DNA of 64,000 nucleotides from Clostridiales bacterium (GCA_029226975.1 JAQXZB010000041.1:38693-102692), one strand, 5' to 3'; shown: positions 25,477 through 34,762, counted from the first letter of the stretch. Notes: generated from the sequence alone by a model not told the origin. A program made the numbers and translations.

Positions 25477-26468
25477 ACAAGAAAGTAAAATGCATGGCTG
25501 CGGTGCTTGCAGCCATAACCATGGGAGGACTTATGGCGTCATGCTCCGGCACGACAAATAATGCCGGTGAGAGCGCCGGCACAGAAAAAAAGGAAAAGAT
25601 CGCCGTTATTCAGCTTGTGGAAAACGGAGCCTTTAACGATATGCGCGACGGCTTTATTGCCGGTATGAAGGAGGACGGCTATACCGATGATAATTTTCAA
25701 CTCTATAATGCCAACGGCGACCAGTCGACCCTGGCAACTATAGTTCAGGATGCAATAACAGCCAAGTCAGACCTAATTGTAACAGTGGCAACCCCGGCAA
25801 CTGCGGCGGTCGTTGCGGCGGATACCGATATTCCGAATGTGTTTATAGCGGTTTCCGACCCAATAGGCAACAGTATAATTTCCGATTGGGATGTAATAGA
25901 CCATAACTCTACCGGTACATCAAACCCCGTTCCGGCGGATAAAATATTTGAGCTTGCAGATCAGCTCACTCCCGGATATACCAAGGTGGGAATGATGTGC
26001 AATCCTGCTGAAAAGAACGCGGTAAGCACCTGCAAGGCGGCTGCCGAGTATCTCGATTCTAAAAATATCGAATATATTCAAAAGGATGTAACATCACCGG
26101 CTACCGATGCGCTTACGGCGGTTGCGGCACTTATTGAGGCAAAGGTTGATATAATCTTTATCCCCAACGATTCAAGTCTGCAAAGCTATATGGAAAGCAT
26201 TTCGGGCGCTGCCACCGATGCGGGTATACCTACCTACGGAAGCTCGTCCGTAATGCCGTCAACAGGCGCATTGGGTGCAGTTGCTATAAGCGATTTCAAT
26301 ATCGGAAAGAAAACCGCCGAAATGGCAAAGCAGCTCTTTGCCGGAGAGGATATAAAGAATATTCCGTCTGTAGCGGTAGAGGCTGACGAAACCTCGATAA
26401 ATTACACAACAGCCGAAAAGCTCGGCATTACCGTTCCCAACACGGTACAGGTTGATATTAAGTATTGA
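25473..26468 (+). CDS. ABC transporter substrate-binding lipoprotein (PF04392-like)
   Basis: 331-aa membrane-anchored binding protein of the ABC_sub_bind family, relatives of which carry tryptophan, other aromatic or amino-compound substrates. Lipoprotein signal: MNKKVKCMAAVLAAITMGG then LMASC, so the mature protein starts at that Cys. The ATG at 25473 lies 8 bases after GGGAAGG and overlaps the dehydrogenase stop. The family signature pattern NxxGDQSTL..VQDAI and PSTGALGAVAISDFNIG is visible. Substrate not known. Confidence 0.88.
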   Translation: MNKKVKCMAAVLAAITMGGLMASCSGTTNNAGESAGTEKKEKIAVIQLVENGAFNDMRDGFIAGMKEDGYTDDNFQLYNANGDQSTLATIVQDAITAKSDLIVTVATPATAAVVAADTDIPNVFIAVSDPIGNSIISDWDVIDHNSTGTSNPVPADKIFELADQLTPGYTKVGMMCNPAEKNAVSTCKAAAEYLDSKNIEYIQKDVTSPATDALTAVAALIEAKVDIIFIPNDSSLQSYMESISGAATDAGIPTYGSSSVMPSTGALGAVAISDFNIGKKTAEMAKQLFAGEDIKNIPSVAVEADETSINYTTAEKLGITVPNTVQVDIKY

Positions 26469-26486
26469 TTTCGGAGGAAACTGATT

Positions 26487-27386
26487 ATGTCATTAGTGCT
26501 TGGCGCGCTTCAGATAGGCTTTATACTGGGAATGCTGGCAATAGGAATTTATATATCCTTCAGAATACTTAATGTTCCCGACCTTACGGCAGAGGGGAGT
26601 TATACCCTCGGACTGGTTACGTCAGCGGTTATTACGGTTGGAGGACATCCGTATTTGGGGATTTTGGGCGCGTTTGGTGCCGGAGTTCTGGCAGGTGCGG
26701 TAACGGGATTTTTATCCACAAAGCTCAAAATCGCACCGATACTTGCCGGAATTATTACGGCAAGCGGACTGTATACCATAAATCTGATGATTATGGGCGG
26801 TGATCCTGTTATATCGCTGTTTGACTGCCCGACGGTATACAGAAGTGCGTATGCAGTTTTGCCGATGCTTTCAAAGGATGTGGTAAAGGTGATTGTGAGC
26901 CTTGCCTTTTCAGTGGTGTGCTGTGTTCTTGTTATCATGTTTTTTAAAACCGGAATAGGACTTTCTGTAAGAGCCGTAGGAGATAACGAGGACATGGTAA
27001 GGGCATCTTCCATAAACGCCGACAGGGCAAAGCTTATGGGACTGTCGCTTTCAAACGGGCTTATCTCTTTATGCGGCGGCGTGTATGCCCAATACATAGG
27101 CACAGCGGATGTAAATGCGGGAGCGGGAATGCTTATTGTCGGTCTTGCTTCAGTTATAATAGGCGAGATGATAATGCAAAAAAGAAATATTGTGATAGGA
27201 ATTATAAGTGCGGTTGTCGGCTCGGTAGGCTACAGAGCGGTTATAACCCTTGTAACAAGCTTTCACTTTCTGCCCTCATACGCCACAAAGCTTGTGTCGG
27301 CAGTCATAGTGGCTGCGGCACTTGCCGTTCCTGCCGTTAAGGACGGCGCGGTACTTTTAAGGCGCAAGGCATCGGAGGATATGTAA
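26487..27386 (+). CDS. ABC transporter permease
   Basis: 299-aa inner-membrane subunit with about nine hydrophobic segments, of the BPD_transp_2-like family found with PF04392 binding proteins. FRILNVPDLTAEGSY near the N-terminus and GLSVRAVGDNEDMVRA in the cytoplasmic loop are family hallmarks. GGAGG before the start. It forms the importer with the flanking lipoprotein and ATPase genes. Confidence 0.92.
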   Translation: MSLVLGALQIGFILGMLAIGIYISFRILNVPDLTAEGSYTLGLVTSAVITVGGHPYLGILGAFGAGVLAGAVTGFLSTKLKIAPILAGIITASGLYTINLMIMGGDPVISLFDCPTVYRSAYAVLPMLSKDVVKVIVSLAFSVVCCVLVIMFFKTGIGLSVRAVGDNEDMVRASSINADRAKLMGLSLSNGLISLCGGVYAQYIGTADVNAGAGMLIVGLASVIIGEMIMQKRNIVIGIISAVVGSVGYRAVITLVTSFHFLPSYATKLVSAVIVAAALAVPAVKDGAVLLRRKASEDM

Positions 27387-27387
27387 C

Positions 27388-28182
27388 ATGCTTAAAATAA
27401 CAGATTTATCAAAAACCTTCGCGCCGGGAACGCCGAATGAGCACAAAGCCATAGATAAGCTGTCCCTTAAGCTTGACGAGGGCGAGTTTGTGACCATTGT
27501 AGGCTCAAACGGTGCGGGAAAATCCACGCTGTTTAATGCGATATGCGGCACATTTTATCCCGACAAGGGAGCAATAGAGCTTGACGGCAAAAACATAACA
27601 GCCATGGCAGAGCATAAAAGAGCAAAGCTCATAGGCAGAGTATTTCAGGACCCCATGAAGGGGACTGCTCCGAATCTTACCATTGAGGAAAATATTGCCC
27701 TGGCGTATTCAAGACGCAGGGGCTTCGGACTCACTCCGGCAATAAAGGCGGGGGACAGGCGGCTGTTTAGAGATATGCTTGCATCCTTTGATATGGGGCT
27801 TGAGGACAGAATGAAAACCAAGGTGGGACTGCTCTCGGGCGGTCAGCGGCAGGTGGTTACGATGCTTATGTGTACCATTGTGCCGCCGAAGCTTTTGCTT
27901 TTGGATGAGCATACCGCCGCATTGGATCCGGCGACCTCAAAAAAAATTATGGATATAACAAACGAGGTGGTAAAGAAGCATAAGCTTACCACAATGATGA
28001 TAACCCACAATATGAAGTCGGCTTTAAAAACCGGAACAAGAACGATAATGATGGATTCGGGAAATATAATTCTTGATGTTTCCGGCGAGGAAAGAGATAA
28101 AATGACCTTAAATGATCTGTTGGAGATGTATTCCAAAAAAAGCTCCAAAACCCTTGATAACGACCGTATGCTTTTAAACTGA
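27388..28182 (+). CDS. ABC transporter ATPase
   Basis: 264-aa ATPase subunit with Walker A GSNGAGKST (near residue 40), Q-loop, signature LSGGQRQVV, Walker B LLLLDEHTAAL and H-loop MMITHNM. The Walker B has His instead of Pro after the catalytic Glu (DEH), typical of this transporter subfamily. It starts one base after the permease stop, so is part of the same operon; no terminator was seen before the next gene. Confidence 0.95.
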   Translation: MLKITDLSKTFAPGTPNEHKAIDKLSLKLDEGEFVTIVGSNGAGKSTLFNAICGTFYPDKGAIELDGKNITAMAEHKRAKLIGRVFQDPMKGTAPNLTIEENIALAYSRRRGFGLTPAIKAGDRRLFRDMLASFDMGLEDRMKTKVGLLSGGQRQVVTMLMCTIVPPKLLLLDEHTAALDPATSKKIMDITNEVVKKHKLTTMMITHNMKSALKTGTRTIMMDSGNIILDVSGEERDKMTLNDLLEMYSKKSSKTLDNDRMLLN

Positions 28183-28206
28183 GTAACACAAATAAAAGAC
28201 GGGCAT

Positions 28207-28246
28207 ATTATACCATAAGAATTATTTGAATTGGAGATGGTATAAT
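28207..28246 (+). promoter_or_regulatory. Inverted repeat enclosing the ribosome site and start codon of the ZIP transporter gene
   Basis: ATTATACCAT (28207-28216) pairs perfectly with ATGGTATAAT (28237-28246), 20 bases apart. The ribosome-binding GGAG lies in the loop and the second arm includes the first two bases of the ATG start codon. As RNA this would occlude the start; as DNA it could be an operator. Which applies is not known. Confidence 0.5.
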
Positions 28247-29027
28247 GCAGGTCACAATTGCATTGCTGCTGACAATCTTGGCAGGGCTTGCCACCGGTGT
28301 CGGCAGTGTGATGGCGCTGTTTGCCAAGCGGAGCAGTACAAAGTTTTTGGCTGCGTCACTGGGATTTAGCGCCGGGGTTATGCTCTACGTTTCGATGGTG
28401 GAGATATTCCAAAAAGCCAAGAATTATCTTGCTGTCGGAGCGGGCGAAAAATTAGGCTGTACTATAGCGGCGGCGGCATTTTTTGCGGGTATTTTATTTA
28501 TCGGGCTTATAGATTACCTTGTGCCCTCGGCGGAGGGGGATATAGGAAATCTCGGCGAACATGACAAAAACAAAAATACACTGGAGAGAATGGGAATTTT
28601 GACGGCACTGGCAATAGGCATACATAATTTCCCGGAGGGTCTTGCGACCTTTACCTCGGCGCTTAAGGAGCCGCATTTGGGAATTGCCATAGCCACAGCC
28701 ATAGCGATACATAATATCCCCGAGGGAATAGCCACCTCAATCCCGATTTATTATTCAACCGGCAGCCGCAAAAAGAGCTTTCTGGTATCCTTTTTTTCGG
28801 GAATAACGGAGCCTTTGGGCGCGGTCATAGGTTATTTGATATTAAGACCGTTCTTTAATGATACGGTATTCGGGATATTATTCGGATTTATAGCGGGAAT
28901 AATGGTATTTATATCCATTGAGGAGCTTTTGCCGATGGCAAGGGAGTACGAAAAGAGCCGCGTAACCATAATAGGCTGCGTAAGCGGCATGGCGGTGATG
29001 GCAGTAAGTCTTTTGCTGTTTATGTGA
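28245..29027 (+). CDS. zupT: ZIP-family divalent metal transporter (ZupT-like)
   Basis: 260-aa transporter with eight predicted TM helices, probably bringing zinc (and perhaps iron or manganese) into the cell. The two metal-site helices carry HNFPEGLATF and HNIPEGIATSIPIY, the paired HNxPEG motifs of ZupT. A His-poor loop follows. It lies 62 bases after the ABC operon and has a strong terminator. It may be cotranscribed or have its own promoter; the inverted repeat at its start is a candidate control site. Confidence 0.94.
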   Translation: MQVTIALLLTILAGLATGVGSVMALFAKRSSTKFLAASLGFSAGVMLYVSMVEIFQKAKNYLAVGAGEKLGCTIAAAAFFAGILFIGLIDYLVPSAEGDIGNLGEHDKNKNTLERMGILTALAIGIHNFPEGLATFTSALKEPHLGIAIATAIAIHNIPEGIATSIPIYYSTGSRKKSFLVSFFSGITEPLGAVIGYLILRPFFNDTVFGILFGFIAGIMVFISIEELLPMAREYEKSRVTIIGCVSGMAVMAVSLLLFM

Positions 29028-29034
29028 AAAATCA

Positions 29035-29067
29035 ATGCTCTGCAAAAAAAATGCGGAGCATTTTTTT
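29035..29067 (+). terminator. Terminator after the ZIP transporter gene
   Basis: ATGCTCTGC pairs with GCGGAGCAT (one G-U pair) around an A-rich loop, followed by seven T residues. Confidence 0.92.
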
Positions 29068-29076
29068 GTATTGCTG

Positions 29077-29105
29077 TTGCAAAAACGGGGCAGATATGAT
29101 ATAAT
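29077..29105 (+). promoter_or_regulatory. Promoter of the polysaccharide gene cluster
   Basis: TTGCAA at 29077, 17-bp spacer, TATAAT at 29100, 34 bases before the glycosyltransferase start, with GGGAGGAC as ribosome site. It directly follows a terminator, so the three polysaccharide genes form a separate unit. Confidence 0.75.
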
Positions 29106-29138
29106 TCGGAGTATATAGTAGCGGCGGGAGGACAAATT

Positions 29139-30293
29139 ATGAAGCTTACATTTTTAACGAATTATTTGACGCATCATCAGATTCCGTTGGCTGAGGAATT
29201 TTACAAAAAACTCGGTAATGATTACACATTGATAGTAACAGAGCCGATGGAGCAGGAACGCTTGAAGCTTGGATATAAAGATATGACTGATAATTATCCG
29301 TTTGTTATAAAGGCATATGAAAATATACAAGAGGTATATCGAATTGCCGAAGAAAGTGATATTGTAATATATGGTTCTGCACCGGATAAATTTGTGATAG
29401 ACAGAATGAAAAAACAAAAGCTTACATTTAAATACAGTGAAAGGATAAATAAGAGAGATATGACGCTGCCGCGGCGTGCTCGATCAAGAGTGGGAATTTA
29501 CAGACATTACGGAAAATTCTTAAAATATCCGTTTTATATTCTCTGTGCAAGCGCATACACGTCTGCAGATGTAAGCAAACATTGGGATTTTGAAGAAAGA
29601 TGCTATAAATGGGGTTACTTTACCGAAACTTTAAAATATGATAATATTGATGCTCTTATAAAACAAAAAAAAACCTACTCAATTTTATGGGCGGGAAGGA
29701 TAATAGACTGGAAGCATCCTGAAGCGGCTGTTAATCTCGCGGTACGGCTAAGAGATGCAGGATATAAATTTACACTGAATATCATAGGAACCGGCGAGGC
29801 TGAAAATAAAATTAAAAATATGATACGAGATGAAAATTTACAGGATGCAGTACATATGACGGGAGCAATGAGCCCGGAAAATGTAAGAGAATACATGGAA
29901 AAATCGGAAATATTTATATTTACATCGAATTTTCAAGAGGGCTGGGGCGCTGTTTTGAACGAAGCAATGAACAGCGGGTGCGCTTGCGTTGCAAGTCACG
30001 CGATAGGCGCTGTACCGTTTTTAATAAAAAACGGTGAAAACGGTATTATTTATAAAAACGGCTGCATGGATGATTTGTCGGCAAAGGTAATGAAGCTGCT
30101 TGACGACCGGGAGCTTTGCCGAAAGATTGGACGAAATGCGTATAGTACAATAGTGGATATGTGGAATCCGAAAGAAGCGGCACAACGATTTTTAGAACTA
30201 AGTCAAGATATTCTTAAAGGGAAGAAAGCGGGATTTTGCGATGGTCTGTGCAGCTTGGCGGAAGTGATGGACAATGATTGGTTTAACGCCTGA
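29139..30293 (+). CDS. Glycosyltransferase family 4 protein
   Basis: 384-aa GT-B-fold transferase adding a sugar to a surface polysaccharide repeat unit. C-terminal GT4 motifs: ILWAGRIIDWKHPE (start of the nucleotide-sugar domain, near residue 183), HMTGAMSPENVREYM, FTSNFQEGWGAVLNEAM (the EX7E-type motif) and ENGIIYKNG. The sugar donor cannot be read from the sequence. First gene of the AT-richer cluster. The GC content and codon use look lower than in the housekeeping genes on either side. Confidence 0.9.
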   Translation: MKLTFLTNYLTHHQIPLAEEFYKKLGNDYTLIVTEPMEQERLKLGYKDMTDNYPFVIKAYENIQEVYRIAEESDIVIYGSAPDKFVIDRMKKQKLTFKYSERINKRDMTLPRRARSRVGIYRHYGKFLKYPFYILCASAYTSADVSKHWDFEERCYKWGYFTETLKYDNIDALIKQKKTYSILWAGRIIDWKHPEAAVNLAVRLRDAGYKFTLNIIGTGEAENKIKNMIRDENLQDAVHMTGAMSPENVREYMEKSEIFIFTSNFQEGWGAVLNEAMNSGCACVASHAIGAVPFLIKNGENGIIYKNGCMDDLSAKVMKLLDDRELCRKIGRNAYSTIVDMWNPKEAAQRFLELSQDILKGKKAGFCDGLCSLAEVMDNDWFNA

Positions 30294-30378
30294 TTGGCTG
30301 TAAAATAAGATTTAAAAGTTCTTTTAATGGAATATGATGACAGATGAAAATTTAAGAGATATAAAGAAAGGGGAAAAT

Positions 30379-32682
30379 ATGTCAAAGGTTTTTTTGGTAG
30401 GACATACGGGAAGTATTAACAGAGGGTGCGAGGCTATTATACGCTCAACGGTTTCACTTTTGAATAATGCCGGTGTTTATGATATATACATTATGTCATA
30501 TGAAACAAAATATGACAGCAGACTGGGGATTGATAAGCTTGCGTTTTATTTGCCTTATAAAACACTTTCAAAATATTCTCCGAAGAGGATATTTTTAGGT
30601 ATTTTAAAGAAGCTGGGGGCATATATGCCGATTGAAAGACTGCGCTTGAAACCGATGTTGGATATATTGGAAAAAGATGACATTGTGCTTGTTATAGGCG
30701 GCGATACATATTGTTATGGCAGACCGTTGAATTTATATGCCTGTATGAGGGCAGTGAAATCAAAAGGAGCGAAAATTATTTTATGGAGCTGTTCTATTGA
30801 GGATAAGCTTATTGATAAGGAAATGGTAAAAAACCTTGTTCAGTATGATTACATATTTCCCAGAGAGAAAATAACATATGACACGTTGTGCAAACATGGA
30901 ATAAAAGAAGAAAAGCTTTTACAAATGTCAGATTCGGCATTTAATCTTGATATTCAAGCGGTTGAAGAATATAAAAACCTTGAGAATGCGGTGGGAATAA
31001 ATATAAGTTCAATAGTTGTACAGAACACATTGGTCTATGAAGCCGTAAAAAAATTAATCAGTCATATAGTATCGGATTTAAATATGAAAGTAATACTTAT
31101 ACCTCATGTGTATGATAAAGGGGTTTGTGACGATAAGCTACTCCATGAGATAAAAGACGCATTTTGTCAAAACTTAAATGTTGACATTGTCGATAAGTTT
31201 TATAACTGTAAAGAACTGAAGTATATAATATCAAAATGCAAAATCTTTGTTGGAGCACGCACACACGCAACTATTGCGGCGTATTCCGAGTGCGTACCAA
31301 CGTTGGTTTTGGGATATTCTGTTAAATCACGCGGAATTGCGGTGGATTTGTTTGGTACCGAATGCGGATATGCAATCATGTATGATTGTATTGAAAGTTC
31401 TGATGTACTTTGTGAGGCATTTGATAAAATTTTAAAAAATGAGAAAGAGATAACAAGAAAGCTTCAAGAAATAATGCCCGGATATAAACAAAAAGGAATT
31501 GAGGCTGCAAGCAGAATCGCTAAGATGAGCGGTACAAGCAAGGAACACCTATATTATAACAAGGATTCTTGTACAGGCTGCGGTGCGTGCGTATCGTCAT
31601 GCCCAAAATCGTGTATAGAAATGAGTGATGATGAGCATGGATTTTTATATCCGAAAATAAATACTTCAAAATGTATTGAATGCGGCATATGTGCAAAGGT
31701 TTGCCCTCTGCGTGGTGACTTGGTGGTACAGAAAACGCAAAAAATATTGGCTGCTTATGCGACAGATGATAGTTTAAGAGCAAAATCTTCTTCAGGGGGG
31801 ATTTTTGGGGTAATTGCCAAGGAGATTATAAATTCCGGCGGAGTGGTGTTTGGAGCTGTATTTGATGATGAGTTCAACGTTGTTCATAAGGATGCGGCAA
31901 ATATGAAAGAGCTATCAGCAATGTATGGTTCAAAGTATGTGCAGAGTCATATCGGTAACTGTTTTAAAAGAGCGAAAGAATTACTTGAAAACAATACCAC
32001 AGTTCTGTTTGTAGGAACACCATGCCAAATTGGAGGATTAAAGGCTTATTTGAAAAAAGATTATGATAATCTTATAACTATGGATTTTATATGTCACGGA
32101 GTTTCATCACCTAAAATATGGAAATTATACCGTCAATATACAGTAAATGAAGCGGGGGCACCTATAGAATCTGTTCAGTTCCGATCTAAAGAAGAAGGCT
32201 GGAGAGTTTACTCTATGTATATCAAATTTAAAAATGGCAAAATTCGCAGAAAAAATTGTATAAATGATGAGTATTTGATTGGTTTTATTCAGGGCACTTC
32301 TGTAAGGGAATCATGTAACAGCTGTGGATTTAAAGGAATAGACAGAGAAAGCGACATTACTGTAGGTGATTTTTGGGGGATAAATAATATCAGTGTTAAA
32401 AATGATTTTCTTGATGATAAGGGTGTGTCTTTGGTGGCGGTTCGCAGCACTAAAGCAAATATTCTGTTAGACAAAGTGAAAGACAAAATAGAATATACAG
32501 AGGTTACTGAGGAAGATGCATTTAGGGATAACTTATCGGCAATAAAATCGTTAAATGAAAATCCTGTAAGAGATGACTTCTTTAAAGCAGCAGATAGAGT
32601 TGGCTTTGATAAAGCTGTAAATAAATACTGCGGACGCGGAATTGCGGCAAGAATCAGAAGGCGGCTGAAGAGGTTGGGTTAG
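30379..32682 (+). CDS. Fusion of polysaccharide pyruvyltransferase and FrhB-type iron-sulfur oxidoreductase domain
   Basis: 767-aa two-part protein. Residues about 1-375 are a pyruvyltransferase-like domain (HTGSINRGCEAIIRS at the N-terminus, GARTHATIAAYS, PTLVLGYSVKSRG), which in relatives adds ketal pyruvate to sugars. From about 395 come two ferredoxin clusters, CTGCGACVSSCPKSC and CIECGICAKVCPL. Then an FrhB-like domain (about 450-755) with SSSGGIFGVIAKE, GTPCQIGGLKAYL and SDITVGDFWG, related to coenzyme F420 hydrogenase beta subunits. The ATG at 30379 follows AAAGGGGAA. No F420 biosynthesis gene is in the window, so the redox cofactor is unknown. Confidence 0.88.
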   Translation: MSKVFLVGHTGSINRGCEAIIRSTVSLLNNAGVYDIYIMSYETKYDSRLGIDKLAFYLPYKTLSKYSPKRIFLGILKKLGAYMPIERLRLKPMLDILEKDDIVLVIGGDTYCYGRPLNLYACMRAVKSKGAKIILWSCSIEDKLIDKEMVKNLVQYDYIFPREKITYDTLCKHGIKEEKLLQMSDSAFNLDIQAVEEYKNLENAVGINISSIVVQNTLVYEAVKKLISHIVSDLNMKVILIPHVYDKGVCDDKLLHEIKDAFCQNLNVDIVDKFYNCKELKYIISKCKIFVGARTHATIAAYSECVPTLVLGYSVKSRGIAVDLFGTECGYAIMYDCIESSDVLCEAFDKILKNEKEITRKLQEIMPGYKQKGIEAASRIAKMSGTSKEHLYYNKDSCTGCGACVSSCPKSCIEMSDDEHGFLYPKINTSKCIECGICAKVCPLRGDLVVQKTQKILAAYATDDSLRAKSSSGGIFGVIAKEIINSGGVVFGAVFDDEFNVVHKDAANMKELSAMYGSKYVQSHIGNCFKRAKELLENNTTVLFVGTPCQIGGLKAYLKKDYDNLITMDFICHGVSSPKIWKLYRQYTVNEAGAPIESVQFRSKEEGWRVYSMYIKFKNGKIRRKNCINDEYLIGFIQGTSVRESCNSCGFKGIDRESDITVGDFWGINNISVKNDFLDDKGVSLVAVRSTKANILLDKVKDKIEYTEVTEEDAFRDNLSAIKSLNENPVRDDFFKAADRVGFDKAVNKYCGRGIAARIRRRLKRLG

Positions 32683-32719
32683 CTTGAAATAAAGAAAAGT
32701 ATTGCGGAGAAACAATGGT

Positions 32720-34249
32720 ATGAAAATCAATCAATTAAAAGCAGGTGTTATTTTATCCTATGCTACACAACTGGTACAGGTTTTATCGGGACTGTTGTAT
32801 ACACCTGTGATGATCAGGCTTTTAGGACAAAGTGAATATGGGTTATATCAGCTTGTGCACTCGGTTGTAGCATATCTCGGACTTCTGAGTTTTGGGTTTG
32901 GAGCGGGGTATGTTCGCTTTTATTCGAGATTTAAAGCGAAAAATGATGATGAAGGAATAGCGCGGCTGAATGGGATGTTTATAATAATATTTCTTGTAAT
33001 TGCAGGTATATGTCTGCTTTGCGGGGGAGTAATGACCGCGAGAGCCGATGTTATTTTCGGGGATGGTTTAACAGAAACAGAACTTTCAAGAGCAAAGTGC
33101 TTAATGGCAATGATGGTTTTTAATATGTCATTATCATTTGTAAACAGCGTGTTTACAAGCAACATTACAGCACGCGAAAAGTTCTTTTTTCAGAGAATTG
33201 TGGAATTTTTACGCGCGCTGTTTAATCCGTTTCTTACGCTTCCGCTGTTGATTATAGGATTTGGCTCGGTCGGAATGGTGGCGGTCTCTACGTTTTTAAC
33301 CATATTTGCCTTTGTGATGAATATGAGCTACTGTTTCAACAAGCTGAAAATAAAATTTTCTTTTAAGCATTTTGATTTTATGCTGATTAAGGAAATATGG
33401 GCATTTACGTTTTTTGTTTTTATAAATATGATAGTTGACCAAATTAACTGGAGCATCGATAAACTGTTGCTGGGCAGAATGATTGGTACGGCTGCTGTGG
33501 CGGTATATGGAGTGAGCGGACAGTTGAATAGTATGTATATTAACTTTTCAACCGCAGTATCCAGTGTATTTATTCCGAGAGTGAATATGCTTGTAGCGGA
33601 TAAAAATGATAACGGTGAGCTTACCCGGCTTTTTACAAAGGTGGGAAGAGTTCAGTTCCTTGTGCTGGGACTTGCCGTTTCCGGGTATGTGCTGTTCGGA
33701 AAGGAGTTTATAGGCATATGGGCCGGAAATGGCTATGAGGAGTCATATCAGATAGGACTGTTTTTGATGCTGCCGGTTACTATTCCTCTTACACAAAATC
33801 TGGGTATCGAAATACAACGTGCAAAAAATATGCATAAAACAAGGTCGGTTGTGTATCTGCTTATAGCGGTGAGTAATATATTTATCAGTATACCGTGTAT
33901 AAAGCTGTGGGGAATTAAGGGGGCTGCCATTGGAACGGCTTTGTCCCTTTTGGCGGGCAACGGACTGTTTATGAACATATATTATCACAAAAAAATAGGG
34001 TTAAATATTTTATATTTTTGGAAAGAAATATTAAAGCTGTTTCCTGCACTTGCGGCTGCGGTCGCAGCTGTGGTAGTGCTAAAGCACATACTTCCGACCC
34101 AAAATCCGCCGGTATTGTTTGGGGTAATGATACTTTATTGTATATGTTATACCGCGGCAATGTGGTTTTTGGGTATGAATGCTTCGGAAAAAGATATGCT
34201 TTCGGCTCCCATACTTAAGCTGTTAAAAAAAGCAGGGCTGAAAAGGTGA
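32720..34249 (+). CDS. Polysaccharide flippase/oligosaccharide transporter (Wzx-like, MOP superfamily)
   Basis: 509-aa membrane protein with about 12-14 TM helices and the usual N-terminal pattern of lipid-linked sugar flippases (SYATQLVQVLSGLLYTPVMI, LGQSEYGLYQLVHS). It would move the undecaprenyl-linked repeat across the membrane. The ATG at 32720 is preferred, with GGAG about 10 bases upstream; an out-of-frame ATG at 32715 ends after two codons. Last gene of the three-gene cluster. No polymerase or chain-length gene is present, so the pathway is incomplete here or uses genes elsewhere. Confidence 0.9.
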   Translation: MKINQLKAGVILSYATQLVQVLSGLLYTPVMIRLLGQSEYGLYQLVHSVVAYLGLLSFGFGAGYVRFYSRFKAKNDDEGIARLNGMFIIIFLVIAGICLLCGGVMTARADVIFGDGLTETELSRAKCLMAMMVFNMSLSFVNSVFTSNITAREKFFFQRIVEFLRALFNPFLTLPLLIIGFGSVGMVAVSTFLTIFAFVMNMSYCFNKLKIKFSFKHFDFMLIKEIWAFTFFVFINMIVDQINWSIDKLLLGRMIGTAAVAVYGVSGQLNSMYINFSTAVSSVFIPRVNMLVADKNDNGELTRLFTKVGRVQFLVLGLAVSGYVLFGKEFIGIWAGNGYEESYQIGLFLMLPVTIPLTQNLGIEIQRAKNMHKTRSVVYLLIAVSNIFISIPCIKLWGIKGAAIGTALSLLAGNGLFMNIYYHKKIGLNILYFWKEILKLFPALAAAVAAVVVLKHILPTQNPPVLFGVMILYCICYTAAMWFLGMNASEKDMLSAPILKLLKKAGLKR

Positions 34250-34272
34250 GACCTTAGGAAAGACCCATAAAA

Positions 34273-34296
34273 AATCAGCCCTGCGGCTGATTTTTT
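34273..34296. terminator. Bidirectional terminator between flippase and smpB
   Basis: AATCAGCC/GGCTGATT with a 4-nt loop; T-runs on both strands (TTTTTT on plus, TTTTT on minus). Ends the polysaccharide unit and smpB. Confidence 0.9.
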
Positions 34297-34762
34297 ATCT
34301 GTAGTTTCTTTCCTTTACGGCCCTTTCGGCGCTTCGCCTTGCGTCACGCTTGGCGATGTCCTGTCGCTTGTCATAAAGCTTTTTGCCCTTGGCAACGCCC
34401 AAGGAAACCTTCACAAGCGAGCCCTTAAGGTATACCGACAAGGGAATAAGCGTCAGGCCGTCCTGCTTGATTTGACCTATAAGCTTTCGTATCTCCTTTT
34501 TATGCAGCAAAAGCTTGCGAACTCGTAAAGGGTCCTTGTTAAAAATATTTCCCTGCTCAAAGGGACTTATGTTCATGCCCTTTACGAATACCTCGCCGCC
34601 GTCTACGGAGGCATACGCGTCCGCTAAATTAACCTTTCCCTGTCTTACGGATTTGACCTCTGTGCCGAAAAGCTCAATTCCGCATTCTATTGTTTCGAGT
34701 ATAAAATATTCGTGACGCGCTTTTTTGTTCTGCGCAATGACCTTGATATTTAAAGCCGGCAT
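34295..34762 (-). CDS. smpB: SsrA-binding protein SmpB
   Basis: tmRNA partner for rescue of stalled ribosomes. 155 aa with typical motifs [39 protein letters not shown] and a basic C-terminal tail with [20 protein letters not shown] is upstream of the ATG. No tmRNA gene was recognised in the window. Confidence 0.97.
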   Translation of the reverse strand: MPALNIKVIAQNKKARHEYFILETIECGIELFGTEVKSVRQGKVNLADAYASVDGGEVFVKGMNISPFEQGNIFNKDPLRVRKLLLHKKEIRKLIGQIKQDGLTLIPLSVYLKGSLVKVSLGVAKGKKLYDKRQDIAKRDARRSAERAVKERNYR

